A stretch of DNA of 64,000 nucleotides, from the NCBI RefSeq assembly GCF_003583765.1, contig NZ_QXQA01000013.1, positions 62,001 through 126,000 of the forward strand. Direction: 5' to 3'. Numbering within the stretch: the stretch's first letter is position 1; every line of letters starts with the position of its first letter. Positions 24,840 to 34,657 of the stretch are shown piece by piece. Below the pieces are notes generated by a model. The model saw only the letters and a program-made list of their open reading frames with translations. It was not told the DNA's origin and made no database searches. The DNA is from Paenibacillus nanensis (GTDB taxonomy: Bacteria; Bacillota; Bacilli; Paenibacillales; Paenibacillaceae). A program made the translations under genes and the position numbers.

Positions 24840-26726
24840 CTAATACTCCCTCGTCGCCAGCGCCTTTTTGGCCGTTTCTTGGGAGAAGACGCCCTCGGCC
24901 GTAATAATCTTCATCGGCAGCTCCTTGCCTTCCGCCAGATCCTTGACCGCCTTCATGAGCTGCGGTCCCAGGAGGGCGTTGCACTCCACGGCGAAATTAA
25001 GCTTGCCGATGCTCATCGCTTTGAGCGCCGATTTGGTCGCATCTACCGAGATCAGCATAATATCCTTGCCGGGCATCAGCCCGTAAGCTTCAATCGCTGA
25101 GATCGCGCCGAGCGCCATATCGTCATTATGAGCGTATACAACGTGAATCGACCGGCCGTGTCTGCGGAGCGCTTCCTCCATTAATGCCTTGCCACGCGCC
25201 TTCGTGAAATCCCCCGCATACGATTCGAGCACCGTGAACCGGTCATCCTGCTTGATGACTTCTTTAAACCCGATCTCCCTGCCTGCGGCCGGGGCCGAAT
25301 TCGGGGTGCCCTGCAGCTCCACGACGTTATAGCTTCGGCCGGCTTCCGCCTGCTGCGTAAGCCACCTTGCCGCGCGGCGTCCCTCCTCGCGGAAGTCCGA
25401 GCCGATATACGCCGTCCATAATGTATCGTCGCCCACTTGCACTTCCCGATCGGACAAAATAACGGGAATGCCGGCAGCCTTCGCTTCCTTCAGCACATCC
25501 TCCCAGCCTTCCTCCGTCTTCGGAGAAAAAGCGATCACATCTACGCCCCGTTCAATATATCCGCGTATTATTTCAATCTGCCGCTGCTGAGACTGGTCGG
25601 CATTTTCGTAGAGAAGCTCTATGCCGGCCTCCTCGGCAGCCTGAAGGACCGACTTGGTATGCGCGATTCTCCAGCTGCTCTCCGTTCCGACCTGCGCGAA
25701 CCCGACGACGATCTTCTCCCCTTCCGCTTTCGGCTTCATCGCTGCGGGAGAAGGAAGCGGCAGCTCCTCTCCGCTGCCGCCCGTTCTCGCCGTAATCTTC
25801 TGGCTGCGAAGAATCACTTTTTTCGGAATCCCTTTTTCCTTATGAAGGATATCGATCGCATACCGGATCGCCTCCTTGCCGCCGGTCGGACTCGTGAACG
25901 CCCCCGTCAGCCTGTTGCTCGAGACGAACTGAAGACTGCCCTTCTCCGAATTAATGCCGTCGATGCCGATGATCCCTACGTTGTCCTTCCCAAGCTTCTG
26001 CAAAGCGCGGTACGCGCCAAGCGCCATCGCCTCATTATGCGCATAGATGAGGTCGAAGGACTCGTCTCCGGCTGAAAGCCATGCCGACAGCAGGTCCTCC
26101 GCCTTGTCCCGCTGCCAGTCCGCATAAATCGTGCCGGCGATCTCGAGCTTCGTGCCGGCGATTGTTTCCCGGAAGCCCCGGCTTCTCTCCACGACGGTCG
26201 GGGACCCCCGCAGGCCTTGAATCTCCATAACGCGTCCGCCCGACGCGCCAAGCGTCTCCGCTGCGAATTCCCCTGCTTTGCGCCCGATGAGCTCGTCATC
26301 CGTCCCGATATAGAGCGTGTAATCATAGCCCGTTACGCCTCTGCCAAGCACGATGACGGGGATGTTCCGATAAACGGCGCTTACGGTTTCGGTTAACGCC
26401 ACCGGATCGTCCAGCGAAATGATGAGCAGGTCGATGCCGTAGCCGACCAGCTTCTGGACATCCTCGATCTGCTGCTCGCTGCTTTGCGCCGCATCGGTGA
26501 AAATGACGCGCATATCCCCGCGCTTCTCGACCTCGCTTTCGATCTCTTCATTCATGGCGACTCTCCACGGCTCGCTCAAATTCGGCTGGGACACCCCGAT
26601 CAAATACGGGTAACCGCCTTCGCTCTTGCCGCCTTCGGAATGCGCCATGCAGGTCCGTAGGAGCAGCGCGGCCAGCAGGAACAACGCGGCGAGCATGGCA
26701 TACGTAACGGCCAATCGCCTCGTCAT
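24840..26726 (-). CDS. Membrane-anchored protein with two fused sugar-binding (Peripla_BP_4) domains, probable sensor
   Basis: An N-terminal membrane helix (about residues 6-28) is followed by two complete periplasmic-binding-protein domains: about 38-320 (IGVSQPNLSEPWRVAMNEEI, later YAHNEAMALGAYRAL) and about 340-628 (VGFAQVGTESSWRIAHTKSV, later YAHNDDMALGAISAI). The second half is closely similar to the transport SBP encoded at 29864, including VECNALLGPQL against VECNPLLGPQL. The gene overlaps the response regulator gene by 4 bp (ATGA). A membrane-anchored SBP paired with a LytS-type kinase recalls XylFII-LytS, which senses xylose; I infer a ligand-sensing role. The two-domain fusion is unusual. 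Confidence 0.8.
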   Translation of the reverse strand: MTRRLAVTYAMLAALFLLAALLLRTCMAHSEGGKSEGGYPYLIGVSQPNLSEPWRVAMNEEIESEVEKRGDMRVIFTDAAQSSEQQIEDVQKLVGYGIDLLIISLDDPVALTETVSAVYRNIPVIVLGRGVTGYDYTLYIGTDDELIGRKAGEFAAETLGASGGRVMEIQGLRGSPTVVERSRGFRETIAGTKLEIAGTIYADWQRDKAEDLLSAWLSAGDESFDLIYAHNEAMALGAYRALQKLGKDNVGIIGIDGINSEKGSLQFVSSNRLTGAFTSPTGGKEAIRYAIDILHKEKGIPKKVILRSQKITARTGGSGEELPLPSPAAMKPKAEGEKIVVGFAQVGTESSWRIAHTKSVLQAAEEAGIELLYENADQSQQRQIEIIRGYIERGVDVIAFSPKTEEGWEDVLKEAKAAGIPVILSDREVQVGDDTLWTAYIGSDFREEGRRAARWLTQQAEAGRSYNVVELQGTPNSAPAAGREIGFKEVIKQDDRFTVLESYAGDFTKARGKALMEEALRRHGRSIHVVYAHNDDMALGAISAIEAYGLMPGKDIMLISVDATKSALKAMSIGKLNFAVECNALLGPQLMKAVKDLAEGKELPMKIITAEGVFSQETAKKALATREY

Positions 26727-27934
26727 AGCCGGTTCCCTCTCTTAAAAGCCATCGGCGAGGTGCCGGTCACCTTTTTGAATGCGCTGCTGAAATAATGCTG
26801 GCTGCTGTAGCCGACGCTCTCCGCGATCTCGTAGACCTTGAACAGGGGATCATTCATCAGCTGGATCGCCTTGCGGATCCGCACTTCCGTTAAATAGTCA
26901 ATGAAGGAAAGCCCCAGCTCCTTCTTCAGCTGCTTGCTCAAATAAGTCGGACTCACTTGGACGCCTTCCGCGACATCGCTTAGCGTCAAATCCGGCCTGT
27001 GATAATGCCGGTCAATATATTTCCGCGTCAAAATGACGATAGGCGAAAGACTGCTCCTGTCCGATAACGACTTGACGAGCGCGCGGTAGGTCTCCGGCAT
27101 GCCGGTCAGCCGCTCAGCCGTCTGCTGCTCCACGATAATCGTTTTGTCGAGAAGGCTTTCCATCTTATCTTGAATCTTCGCTCCGAGGGCTGGCCATTCC
27201 GGACAGCTATCCGCGCGGCAGAGAACTAGCGTATGCCCATACCTATCGGTTAGCGCCGCATGCGAGGCTTCCGGGGAGCCCGCCATCATGTCCCCTGCGA
27301 TATTCCGAAGAGCGAACTCCAGCAAGCTGCGGTCCCACACGCGCTTTGACTTCCCCGAATCCGCATGCTGAACGACTTTAAAGGCGATCAGGCCGGCTGC
27401 CCCCTCCCAGCCGAGTCCAAGGTAATGCGACTGTCCCAGAATCGCCTCCGGCTCTACAATTCCCTCAAGCCATTTGAGGAGAAAAGCGTCCCGAATCGCC
27501 GCGGAGTTGTCTTGCAGCTGCTGGTTCATCCAATGAAGCCGGCGGCTCGAATCCCTTGCCAGCTCCAGCTCGTGAACCGCCTTACGTACAACGCTCTCCA
27601 GCTTGCTTTTTACAACCGGCTTTAACATATATTCGAACACGTGAAGCTTAACCGCCTGCTGCGCATAACGGAACTCGTCATGTCCCGAGATGATGATGAC
27701 GATGCAATGAGGCACATGCAGCCGGACCTGCTGGACGAATTCCAGTCCGTCCATCAGCGGCATGCAAATATCGACGAACAGCAGATCCGGCTTTTTCTCC
27801 TTCGCGGCCTCCAGCGCCTGAACGCCGTTCTCCGCTTCGCCGACCAGCTCAATGCCAAGCTCCTGCCACGGCAGCGCTTTGGACAATCCCCTGCGGATTT
27901 TGGGCTCATCGTCCGCGATCATTAGCTTCCACAT
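26723..27934 (-). CDS. AraC-type response regulator (YesN-like)
   Basis: The N-terminal receiver domain (MIADDEPKIRRGL; phosphorylated Asp in LLFVDICMPLMDG, about residue 54; Lys in LKPV) is followed by a middle region of about 140 residues and a C-terminal AraC DNA-binding domain with two helix-turn-helix motifs (LSDVAEGVQVSPTYLSKQLK and IAESVGYSSQHYFSSAFKK). 403 residues. It lies between its histidine kinase and the dual-SBP protein, so the trio is a two-component system. The adjacent sugar ABC transporter is the natural target. Confidence 0.93.
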   Translation of the reverse strand: MWKLMIADDEPKIRRGLSKALPWQELGIELVGEAENGVQALEAAKEKKPDLLFVDICMPLMDGLEFVQQVRLHVPHCIVIIISGHDEFRYAQQAVKLHVFEYMLKPVVKSKLESVVRKAVHELELARDSSRRLHWMNQQLQDNSAAIRDAFLLKWLEGIVEPEAILGQSHYLGLGWEGAAGLIAFKVVQHADSGKSKRVWDRSLLEFALRNIAGDMMAGSPEASHAALTDRYGHTLVLCRADSCPEWPALGAKIQDKMESLLDKTIIVEQQTAERLTGMPETYRALVKSLSDRSSLSPIVILTRKYIDRHYHRPDLTLSDVAEGVQVSPTYLSKQLKKELGLSFIDYLTEVRIRKAIQLMNDPLFKVYEIAESVGYSSQHYFSSAFKKVTGTSPMAFKRGNRL

Positions 27935-27958
27935 GCGATTCTCTCCCCTAGCTTTCGA

Positions 27959-29719
27959 TTATCCGTTTAGGAGCGGCAGCTGAACCTCGATCCTGGTGCC
28001 GTGTCCCCGCGCGCTCTCGATTTGTAAACCGTAGCCCGAACCGTATGACAGTCTAATTCTCTCGTTGACGTTATAAATGCCGTAACCCCGGTCCTCGCCG
28101 CTCCGCCGCTCTTGCTGCAGCGCCTCGTTCATTTGGTTCAGCCTTACGGGGTCGAATCCGACGCCGTCGTCCTCTACCGTCAGAATCAGCCTCTGGCCGT
28201 CTCTGCAGCCTCCGATCCGGATATGACCGCTGCCTGCCTTCGCTTTAATGCCATGGTAGATGGCATTCTCGACAAGCGGCTGAAGAATGATCTTCGGAAC
28301 GTTCGCCGCTGCCAATTCTTCAGGCAAATGGATTTCATAAGAAAGCTTATCCTCGTATCTCGCCATTTGAATAATCAAATAGCTCTCCACATGCTGGATC
28401 TCCTCACGCAGCGGGATCAGCTCGCGCCCTTTGCTCAAGCTGATGCGGAACAAGCTCGTGAGCGCCACGACAATGTCGACAATATCGTCGGCGTCCCGGT
28501 CCTGCGCCATCCACTGAATCGTATCCAGCGTATTGTACAAAAAGTGGGGTTTAATCTGCGCCTGTAATATTTTCAGCTCCGCTTCGCGCTTCTCCTTCTG
28601 CTCCAGATAGACGAGATGAATCAAATTATCGATCTCCTGAACCATGTTGTTAAAGCTGTTGCCGAGCTCGCCAATCTCATCCTTGGACTTGACAGGGTAA
28701 CGCAGATGGAGCTCGCCCTCCTCCACCTTCTTCATCAAGCTCCTCAGCTTGCCTACCGGCTTCACGATCGAGCTTGTGAAATACCAGGATGCCGCAAAGC
28801 CGAGCGATAAGGTCACAAAGGCGATCAGCAGCGTGTAAAGCTGAATGTCCTTGACCACCTGCAGCGGCTCGTTCAGCGGAAAAACGCCGACAATCCGCCA
28901 GTTGTAGTCCGGGAACGAATGATACAGCAGCTGGTACTCCGTATGGTCGATCGTCCTCACTGTCTTGCCGCTGCTTCGGTTCAGCCAGTCGCCCGAAATC
29001 CGATAGACCACCTTGTTCACCGGGGAATACACGACGCCTCCGTCCCCGTCCATAATAAAAACAAAACCGCTCTTCCCAAGCGTCGCCGACTGGATCAGCT
29101 TTTGAATAATATCCAGCCTCATGTCGATCAGAATGACGCCCAGCACGCCGCCCGTGTCCGGGTTTTTGACCGCCCTAACGAAGGAAAGCACTTGATCGGC
29201 GCTAATATTCTCTTCGGCCCGGATATTTCTCCCGATCGGATGGCTGATGAGATGCAATTGATCAGGCTCTCCGTATGCGAGCTTATACCACCTCTCTTCG
29301 GCCATCGGATCGCGCGTAATCGGCTCCAGCCCTCTGCCGACGAACTGATTGTTGCCGCTTACAACAAAAATGCCGGCAATCTCCTTATGCTTCTCCATGT
29401 ATAGGGCCTGTTGCTCCCGCACCCGTATGGTCGAAGTCAAACCGTTGTCTGCTTCCCGCAAAAACTGCTGCACTGCCTCGTCCGACGACAAGTAGTAGAT
29501 GATATTATCCATCTCTTGAATGTAGACGTCGATATGGTTTTTCACTTGCTCCATCGTCTGGGCGGTGTAGGCGTTGGTCTCCTCCTCGATCGCATTCTTG
29601 TACAAGGTGCTGCCAAGAAGGCTGATCGCCAGAATCGAAAACAAAATAATGATGATGAAATAGAACAACAGCTTGAAACGGATGCTTCGATTCGCAAAAC
29701 GGCCAATTAACATAGACAT
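27959..29719 (-). CDS. Sensor histidine kinase, YesM/LytS type
   Basis: The 586-residue protein has two membrane helices (about 17-37 and 302-322) bracketing a dCache-like extracytoplasmic domain, a HAMP domain (SSIVKPVGKLRSLMKKVEEG), and a His_kinase domain with the phospho-accepting His in QIKPHFLYNTLDTIQ. The HATPase_c domain has N-box VENAIYHGIK and G-box VEDDGVGF. It phosphorylates the response regulator encoded 24 bp downstream. Signal input may come through the membrane-anchored dual SBP as well as its own sensor domain. Confidence 0.93.
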   Translation of the reverse strand: MSMLIGRFANRSIRFKLLFYFIIIILFSILAISLLGSTLYKNAIEEETNAYTAQTMEQVKNHIDVYIQEMDNIIYYLSSDEAVQQFLREADNGLTSTIRVREQQALYMEKHKEIAGIFVVSGNNQFVGRGLEPITRDPMAEERWYKLAYGEPDQLHLISHPIGRNIRAEENISADQVLSFVRAVKNPDTGGVLGVILIDMRLDIIQKLIQSATLGKSGFVFIMDGDGGVVYSPVNKVVYRISGDWLNRSSGKTVRTIDHTEYQLLYHSFPDYNWRIVGVFPLNEPLQVVKDIQLYTLLIAFVTLSLGFAASWYFTSSIVKPVGKLRSLMKKVEEGELHLRYPVKSKDEIGELGNSFNNMVQEIDNLIHLVYLEQKEKREAELKILQAQIKPHFLYNTLDTIQWMAQDRDADDIVDIVVALTSLFRISLSKGRELIPLREEIQHVESYLIIQMARYEDKLSYEIHLPEELAAANVPKIILQPLVENAIYHGIKAKAGSGHIRIGGCRDGQRLILTVEDDGVGFDPVRLNQMNEALQQERRSGEDRGYGIYNVNERIRLSYGSGYGLQIESARGHGTRIEVQLPLLNG

Positions 29720-29793
29720 CCAATCCGATCCTCAAGAGTCGCATGCTCATTACCATTTTAAGGGCAGCCGTCAAAAGAGAAAACCCCTGCCGG

Positions 29794-29817
29794 GGCCGCT
29801 CCCGTCAAAGAGCGGCC
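29794..29817 (-). terminator. Hairpin between SBP and kinase genes
   Basis: GGCCGCTC (29794-29801) pairs with GAGCGGCC (29810-29817) 46 bp past the SBP stop; only a weak T tract follows on the minus strand, so it may attenuate rather than stop transcription. Confidence 0.45.
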
Positions 29818-29863
29818 TCGCGATAGAGGCGTTCGGCTGTGTCGCCGTTTCATGAGGTGTTTA

Positions 29864-30931
29864 TTAGTATTTGCGGTTCGGCAGGGCATCGATCGCTTTC
29901 TGGCCGAAATAGACGTCTTCTTCGGACTTAATCCATTTGTCCAGCGTTTTGCCGGCTTTATAGTCGAGAATCGCTTGCTTGAGCTGCGGTCCGAGCAGCG
30001 GGTTGCACTCGACCGTGACGTTCATCTTGCCGGCCGCGATCGCTTCGAATGCGGCTTTGATGCCGTCAACGCCGATAATTTTAATATCCGTACCCGGCTT
30101 GAGGCCCGCCTCTTCAATCGCTTGGATCGCGCCGAGCGCCATGTCGTCGTTGTGGGCGTATACGACTTGAATGTTTTTGTCCTTTTTCAAATAGGCTTCC
30201 ATGACCTCTTTGCCTTTGGCGCGGGTGAAATCGCCTGTCTGCGAATACACGATTTTGTAGCCCGGCAGATTCGCGATGGCGTCCTCGAAGCCTTTCTTGC
30301 GGTCGTTGGCCGCGCTTGCGCCGACTGTGCCTTCCAGCTGCACGATGTTGACCTCTGCATCCTGGCCAAACTCGTCGATCATCCATTTCGCCGCGTTCTG
30401 TCCTTCTAAAATAAAGTCGGATCCGATAAACGATACGTATAAGTCCTCATTGCCTTTCGTAATGCCACGGTCGAGCAGGAAGACCGGAATACCGGCGTCC
30501 TTCGCTTCCTTCAGCACCGTCTCCCAGCCGGATTCAACGACGGGTGCAAGGCCGATGGCATCGACCTTCTGCGCGATGAACGTGCGGATCGCCTTAATCT
30601 GGTTCTCCTGCTTCTGCTGGGCGTCGGAGAACTTCAATTCGAAGGCCGGGTCATTGCCGAACGTCTCCTTGATCGAATCCGTCTCCGCATCCCGCCAGCC
30701 GCTTTCCGCCCCGATTTGGGCGAAGCCGACGACGAGCTTTTTGTCCGCCGGCTCTTCGGACGGCGCGCTTGACGGCTCGCTCGTTTCCTGCGGCGCATTC
30801 GACGCGTTGCCCCCCGTATTGCTGCCGTTTCCTCCATTCCCCCCGTTCCCGCTATTGCCGCAGCCCGCGAGCAAAGCTGCCGTCATGATGAGCGAAAGCG
30901 CCATGACGAACAATGGTTTCTTTCTGTTCAC
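29864..30931 (-). CDS. Sugar ABC transporter substrate-binding lipoprotein (YtfQ-like)
   Basis: A lipobox LLAGC (Cys about 24) is followed by a Gly/Asn/Ser-rich linker and a Peripla_BP_4 domain: LVVGFAQIGAESGWRDAETDS, FSDAQQKQENQIKAIRTFIA, DAIGLAPVVESGWE, YAHNDDMALGAIQAI. This sequence type is closest to E. coli YtfQ, which binds galactofuranose. The start is GTG at 30931 with AAAGGGAGGAATAAGC upstream; the frame is open to 30973 but without a ribosome site. It follows the two permease genes and the ATPase gene, which is the order of ytfQRT-yjfF rearranged. Ligand here not proven. Confidence 0.9.
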   Translation of the reverse strand: MNRKKPLFVMALSLIMTAALLAGCGNSGNGGNGGNGSNTGGNASNAPQETSEPSSAPSEEPADKKLVVGFAQIGAESGWRDAETDSIKETFGNDPAFELKFSDAQQKQENQIKAIRTFIAQKVDAIGLAPVVESGWETVLKEAKDAGIPVFLLDRGITKGNEDLYVSFIGSDFILEGQNAAKWMIDEFGQDAEVNIVQLEGTVGASAANDRKKGFEDAIANLPGYKIVYSQTGDFTRAKGKEVMEAYLKKDKNIQVVYAHNDDMALGAIQAIEEAGLKPGTDIKIIGVDGIKAAFEAIAAGKMNVTVECNPLLGPQLKQAILDYKAGKTLDKWIKSEEDVYFGQKAIDALPNRKY

Positions 30932-31000
30932 GCTTATTCCTCCCTTTAAACCTTGTATTCGCTGCAACCTCACTATACAAAGAATGCATTTGCTCTGTAT

Positions 31001-32029
31001 TTACAAATTAACGACTTTATTTTCAAATTTCGGCTGATTTTTGGAAATTGGAATCGTTGATTTTTCTTTGCGCATCACGATTAACCGCTGAAACGCCATG
31101 AACAGAAATAAGAGAAAGCCGATCGTAATTTTCGTCCACCAAGAGCTTAGCGTTCCTTGGAACATGATGATCGTCTGGATGATGCCCGTGCACAGCACGC
31201 CGAGCGTCGGGCCGATCAGGTAGCCGAAGCCGCCGGTAAGCAGAATGCCGCCGATGACGCACGCCGCGATCGCGTCCATCTCCATGCCCATCAGATGCAG
31301 CGAATAGCCGGACAGCATATACAGCGTGAACACGATGCCGCCGACCGCTGAGAACAAGCCGCTCAGCGTGTAGACGAGAATCGTCGTTTTGGCCACGGGC
31401 AGTCCCATAAGAAGGGCGGACTTCTCATTTCCGCCGATGGCGTATACCGCCCTGCCGAACGCGGAGTAGCGCGCGGCGAGAATCGCCAGCACGACAACGA
31501 TTGCCGCGATAATGACGCTGACGTTGATGAACCCGTCTTCCCATACGTAGATTTTGTGTTGGGACAGCATCACGAAGGTCGGATTGTCGATGACGATGCT
31601 CTCCGTGCTGATCATAAAGCTGATGCCTCGGGCAAGGAACATGCCTGCGAGCGTCACGATCCACGGATGGAGGCGGAAGCGCTGAATGAGATAGCCCTGC
31701 CCGAACCCGAACAGCGTGCCGATCGCAAGCGAAGCTAGAATCACGATAACTGCGCTCGCCCCCTGCCGGAATAAAGCCGCCGATACCATGCTGATCAGCG
31801 CGACGACCGAGGCGACGGACAGGTCAATGCCGCCTTTTATAATGACGAAGGCCATGCCGGTCGCGACGATGATCAGGTAGGCGTTGTCGATGAACAGGTT
31901 CAGGAACACTTGAAGCGAAAAAAATCCGGTATACAGCGCCGCTCCCGAACCGTAGAGCACCAATAGCAGAAGCAATGTCGCCAGTACGATAATGTTGTTA
32001 TGGCTTATTTTTGAGGTTAACGATCTCAT
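31001..32029 (-). CDS. Sugar ABC transporter permease (YjfF-like)
   Basis: The 342-residue protein has eight or more hydrophobic helices and the BPD_transp_2 pattern (GMAFVIIKGGIDLSVASVVAL, YAIGGNEKSALLMGLPV, GGILLTGGFGYLIGPTLGVL). The ATG at 32029 overlaps the stop of the upstream permease gene as ATGA, indicating translational coupling. The frame is open upstream inside that gene. Together with the next permease it forms the membrane channel of a YtfQRT/YjfF-type importer. Confidence 0.9.
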   Translation of the reverse strand: MRSLTSKISHNNIIVLATLLLLLVLYGSGAALYTGFFSLQVFLNLFIDNAYLIIVATGMAFVIIKGGIDLSVASVVALISMVSAALFRQGASAVIVILASLAIGTLFGFGQGYLIQRFRLHPWIVTLAGMFLARGISFMISTESIVIDNPTFVMLSQHKIYVWEDGFINVSVIIAAIVVVLAILAARYSAFGRAVYAIGGNEKSALLMGLPVAKTTILVYTLSGLFSAVGGIVFTLYMLSGYSLHLMGMEMDAIAACVIGGILLTGGFGYLIGPTLGVLCTGIIQTIIMFQGTLSSWWTKITIGFLLFLFMAFQRLIVMRKEKSTIPISKNQPKFENKVVNL

Positions 32030-33036
32030 CGCTGCGCCACCTTCTTCTTCGATAGAATGAACGATTGCCTGAAAACGTCGGATTGGATGAGGCACACGAT
32101 GATGACGACAATCGCCTTCACGAGCAAAATGCTGGAGGGCTCGACGCCGAGCGAATAGATCGATGTCGTCAGCGCTTGGATAAACAAGGTGCCCGCAATC
32201 GTCCCGCCTAAGTAAAAGCGCCCTCCGCGCATGGACGTGCCGCCGATTACGACCGCCAGGATCGCGTCAAGCTCGATCCAAAGCCCCGCATTGTTGGCGT
32301 CGGCGCTTGCTACGTTCGAGCTGATGATGATGCCCGCTATACCGGCGCATACGCCCGTAATCGCGTACGCCGTCATGAAGATCACCTTGGGACGAATGCC
32401 CGCGTAAGCGCTCGCGGTTTTGTTGCCGCCGGCAGCCTCCAGGAACAAGCCGAACGCCGTCCGCGTCTTGAACAAATAGGTGAGAAGGAATACGCCGAGC
32501 GCGATAAAGATTGGGAACGGCAGCCCTAGCAAATGCCCTTTGCCGATGAACTGAAACGCTTCGTCGCTTGTCGTCAGCACTTGGCCACCCGTTATGAGCT
32601 GGGCGATCCCGCGGCCGATCGTCAGCAAAATAAGCGTCGCTACCATCGGCTGAATGCCAAGCAAGGCGACCAGCATGCCGTTCCATAGCCCGCATAGGAG
32701 CCCCACCGTTAGCCCGGCTCCGATAACCGCCCACAGCGGGTAGCTGTCCAGCAGCATGACGGCCAACGCGCCCGAAATCGCCAGCACGGAGCCGACCGAA
32801 ATATCAATGCCTTCCTTGGCAATGACAAGCGTCATGCCGATTGCGATAATGATCAGCGGCGAGCCGTTTTTCAAAATATCGATCAAATTGCCGTAGAGAT
32901 GGCCGTCCTTCCACTCCATCCGGTAAAACTCCGGGATGACGATCAGGTTGAACAGGAATAACGCCGCGATCGCCAGCAGCGGCCAGATCAGCTTCTGCTT
33001 GACCAGCCTATGCGCCAATGCCGTCAGAATCGCCAT
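32026..33036 (-). CDS. Sugar ABC transporter permease (YtfT-like)
   Basis: The 336-residue BPD_transp_2 permease has IAIGMTLVIAKEGIDISVGS near the N-terminus, EAAGGNKTASAYAGI as the coupling-helix EAA-like region, and GGTSMRGGRFYLGGTIAG. Its start overlaps the 3' end of the ATPase gene by 29 bp, and its stop overlaps the next permease start. Tight packing supports one operon for ATPase, both permeases and SBP. Confidence 0.9.
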   Translation of the reverse strand: MAILTALAHRLVKQKLIWPLLAIAALFLFNLIVIPEFYRMEWKDGHLYGNLIDILKNGSPLIIIAIGMTLVIAKEGIDISVGSVLAISGALAVMLLDSYPLWAVIGAGLTVGLLCGLWNGMLVALLGIQPMVATLILLTIGRGIAQLITGGQVLTTSDEAFQFIGKGHLLGLPFPIFIALGVFLLTYLFKTRTAFGLFLEAAGGNKTASAYAGIRPKVIFMTAYAITGVCAGIAGIIISSNVASADANNAGLWIELDAILAVVIGGTSMRGGRFYLGGTIAGTLFIQALTTSIYSLGVEPSSILLVKAIVVIIVCLIQSDVFRQSFILSKKKVAQR

Positions 33037-34546
33037 AGACTTCCGCTCCTTTCGCGATCATCTCCATGATGACGTTCTCTCTCATGCTCTCCCCGCTTAC
33101 TTCGCCGATTTTAATCCGGTCTCGCAGCACGATAATGCGGCTTGCGCATTGCACAATCTCCTCCAGCTCCGCCGAAATGATCAGGATCGAAATGCCCGTT
33201 GCCGCCAGGTCGAGAATCAGCTTTCGAATTTCCGCTTTGGAACCGACATCGATGCCGCGCGTCGGCTCGTCCAGAATAAGCAGCTTCGGCTGGGTCGCCA
33301 GCCATCTGGCCAAAATAACCTTCTGCTGGTTGCCCCCGCTCAGGTTATCGATTTTCTGCTCGCCGCTCGGTGTCTTAATTCGAAGAAGGTCGATGTAATG
33401 CTGCGTGATCTCCTTTTGCTTGCGAAGCGGAATGTACGAGAACAGCCCTTTGCGGGCCTGCAGCGCAAGCACGATATTTTCGCGGATTGTCAGCTCCCCG
33501 ACGATACCCGCCACCTTGCGGTCTTCGGGCGTGAAGCCGAGTCCCTTCTGAATCGCCTTCTGCGGGTACATGTCGGCGAGCTGTTCGCCGCTAATCGTAA
33601 GCGTCCCTTCATCGGCCTTGTCAATGCCGAAGATGAGCTTCGCCAGCTCCGTTCTGCCGGATCCGAGCAGCCCGGCCAGTCCGAGCACCTCTCCTTTTCG
33701 GATATGCAGATCGATCGGATGCAGGCTGCCCCTCTTGCCCAGCGAGCCGGCGGTCAGGAAAATTTCGCCGCCGGTCGGAATTTCTTTTGCGGCGCCAGCT
33801 TTCGCGTCGGTTTCGTTCCACTCCCTGCCGATCATATGGGAGACGAGCTCGGTTTTCGTCAGCTGCTCCGTCTCGTACGTTCCGACATACTCCCCGTTGC
33901 GCAGCACGGTAATCCGGTCCGTCACCTCGTACACTTGATCGAGGAAATGGGTAACAAACACAATGCCTAAGCCTTCCTGCTTCAGCTTGCGCATCACCTT
34001 GAACAAGCTGCTCACTTCGCTGGCGTCAAGGCTTGAAGTCGGTTCGTCCAGAATAAGAATGCCGTTCGAGATATCGACGGCTCGCGCGATCGCGACCATT
34101 TGCTGCACAGCTACGGAATAATGCGACAGCGGCTGCCTGACGTCAACGTCAAGCTCCAACCGGTCCAGCAGCCTCTCGCTCTCCCGGTTCATGGTCTCCC
34201 AGTCGATCAATCCCCGCTTCCTCGGATGCCGCCCGATAAATATGTTTTCCGCCACCGTAAGGTTCGGACACAAATTTACTTCCTGGTACACGGTGCTAAT
34301 GCCGAGCGCTTGCGCCTCCTGCGGGGACTTTGGCGATATGACGCGTCCCGACAGCCGGATCTCGCCTTCATCCCGCTCGTGTACGCCCGTCAGCACTTTA
34401 ATTAACGTCGATTTGCCCGCGCCGTTCTCGCCCATAAGGGCGTGGATTTCACCTTTGCGAAGGGCAAAGCTTACGTTCGACAACGCTTTGACGCCGGGGA
34501 ACGATTTGCTGATTCCGCTGGCCTCCAGCACGATTTTTTGGTCCAT
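33008..34546 (-). CDS. Sugar ABC transporter ATPase, two-domain (YtfR/RbsA-like)
   Basis: The 512-residue protein holds two ATPase domains. The first has Walker A GENGAGKSTL, a Q-loop STVYQEVNL, signature LSHYSVAVQQMVAIARA and Walker B LILDEPTSSLD. The second has a degenerate P-loop region GLLGSGRTEL and the signature LSGGNQQKVILARWL with LLILDEPTRGID. This asymmetry is usual for RbsA/MglA/YtfR. It heads the transporter operon; upstream lies the 52-bp repeat array. Confidence 0.94.
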   Translation of the reverse strand: MDQKIVLEASGISKSFPGVKALSNVSFALRKGEIHALMGENGAGKSTLIKVLTGVHERDEGEIRLSGRVISPKSPQEAQALGISTVYQEVNLCPNLTVAENIFIGRHPRKRGLIDWETMNRESERLLDRLELDVDVRQPLSHYSVAVQQMVAIARAVDISNGILILDEPTSSLDASEVSSLFKVMRKLKQEGLGIVFVTHFLDQVYEVTDRITVLRNGEYVGTYETEQLTKTELVSHMIGREWNETDAKAGAAKEIPTGGEIFLTAGSLGKRGSLHPIDLHIRKGEVLGLAGLLGSGRTELAKLIFGIDKADEGTLTISGEQLADMYPQKAIQKGLGFTPEDRKVAGIVGELTIRENIVLALQARKGLFSYIPLRKQKEITQHYIDLLRIKTPSGEQKIDNLSGGNQQKVILARWLATQPKLLILDEPTRGIDVGSKAEIRKLILDLAATGISILIISAELEEIVQCASRIIVLRDRIKIGEVSGESMRENVIMEMIAKGAEVYGDSDGIGA

Positions 34547-34657
34547 GAGCCTTCACCTCTTTCCGTATTCACCTCCAATTGTAGGAAATTCGGCCTTTCG
34601 CCGTATTTAGAAATATTGGTCTTTTTTTTCACATTTCGGACATTTGGGGCAGCTGGC

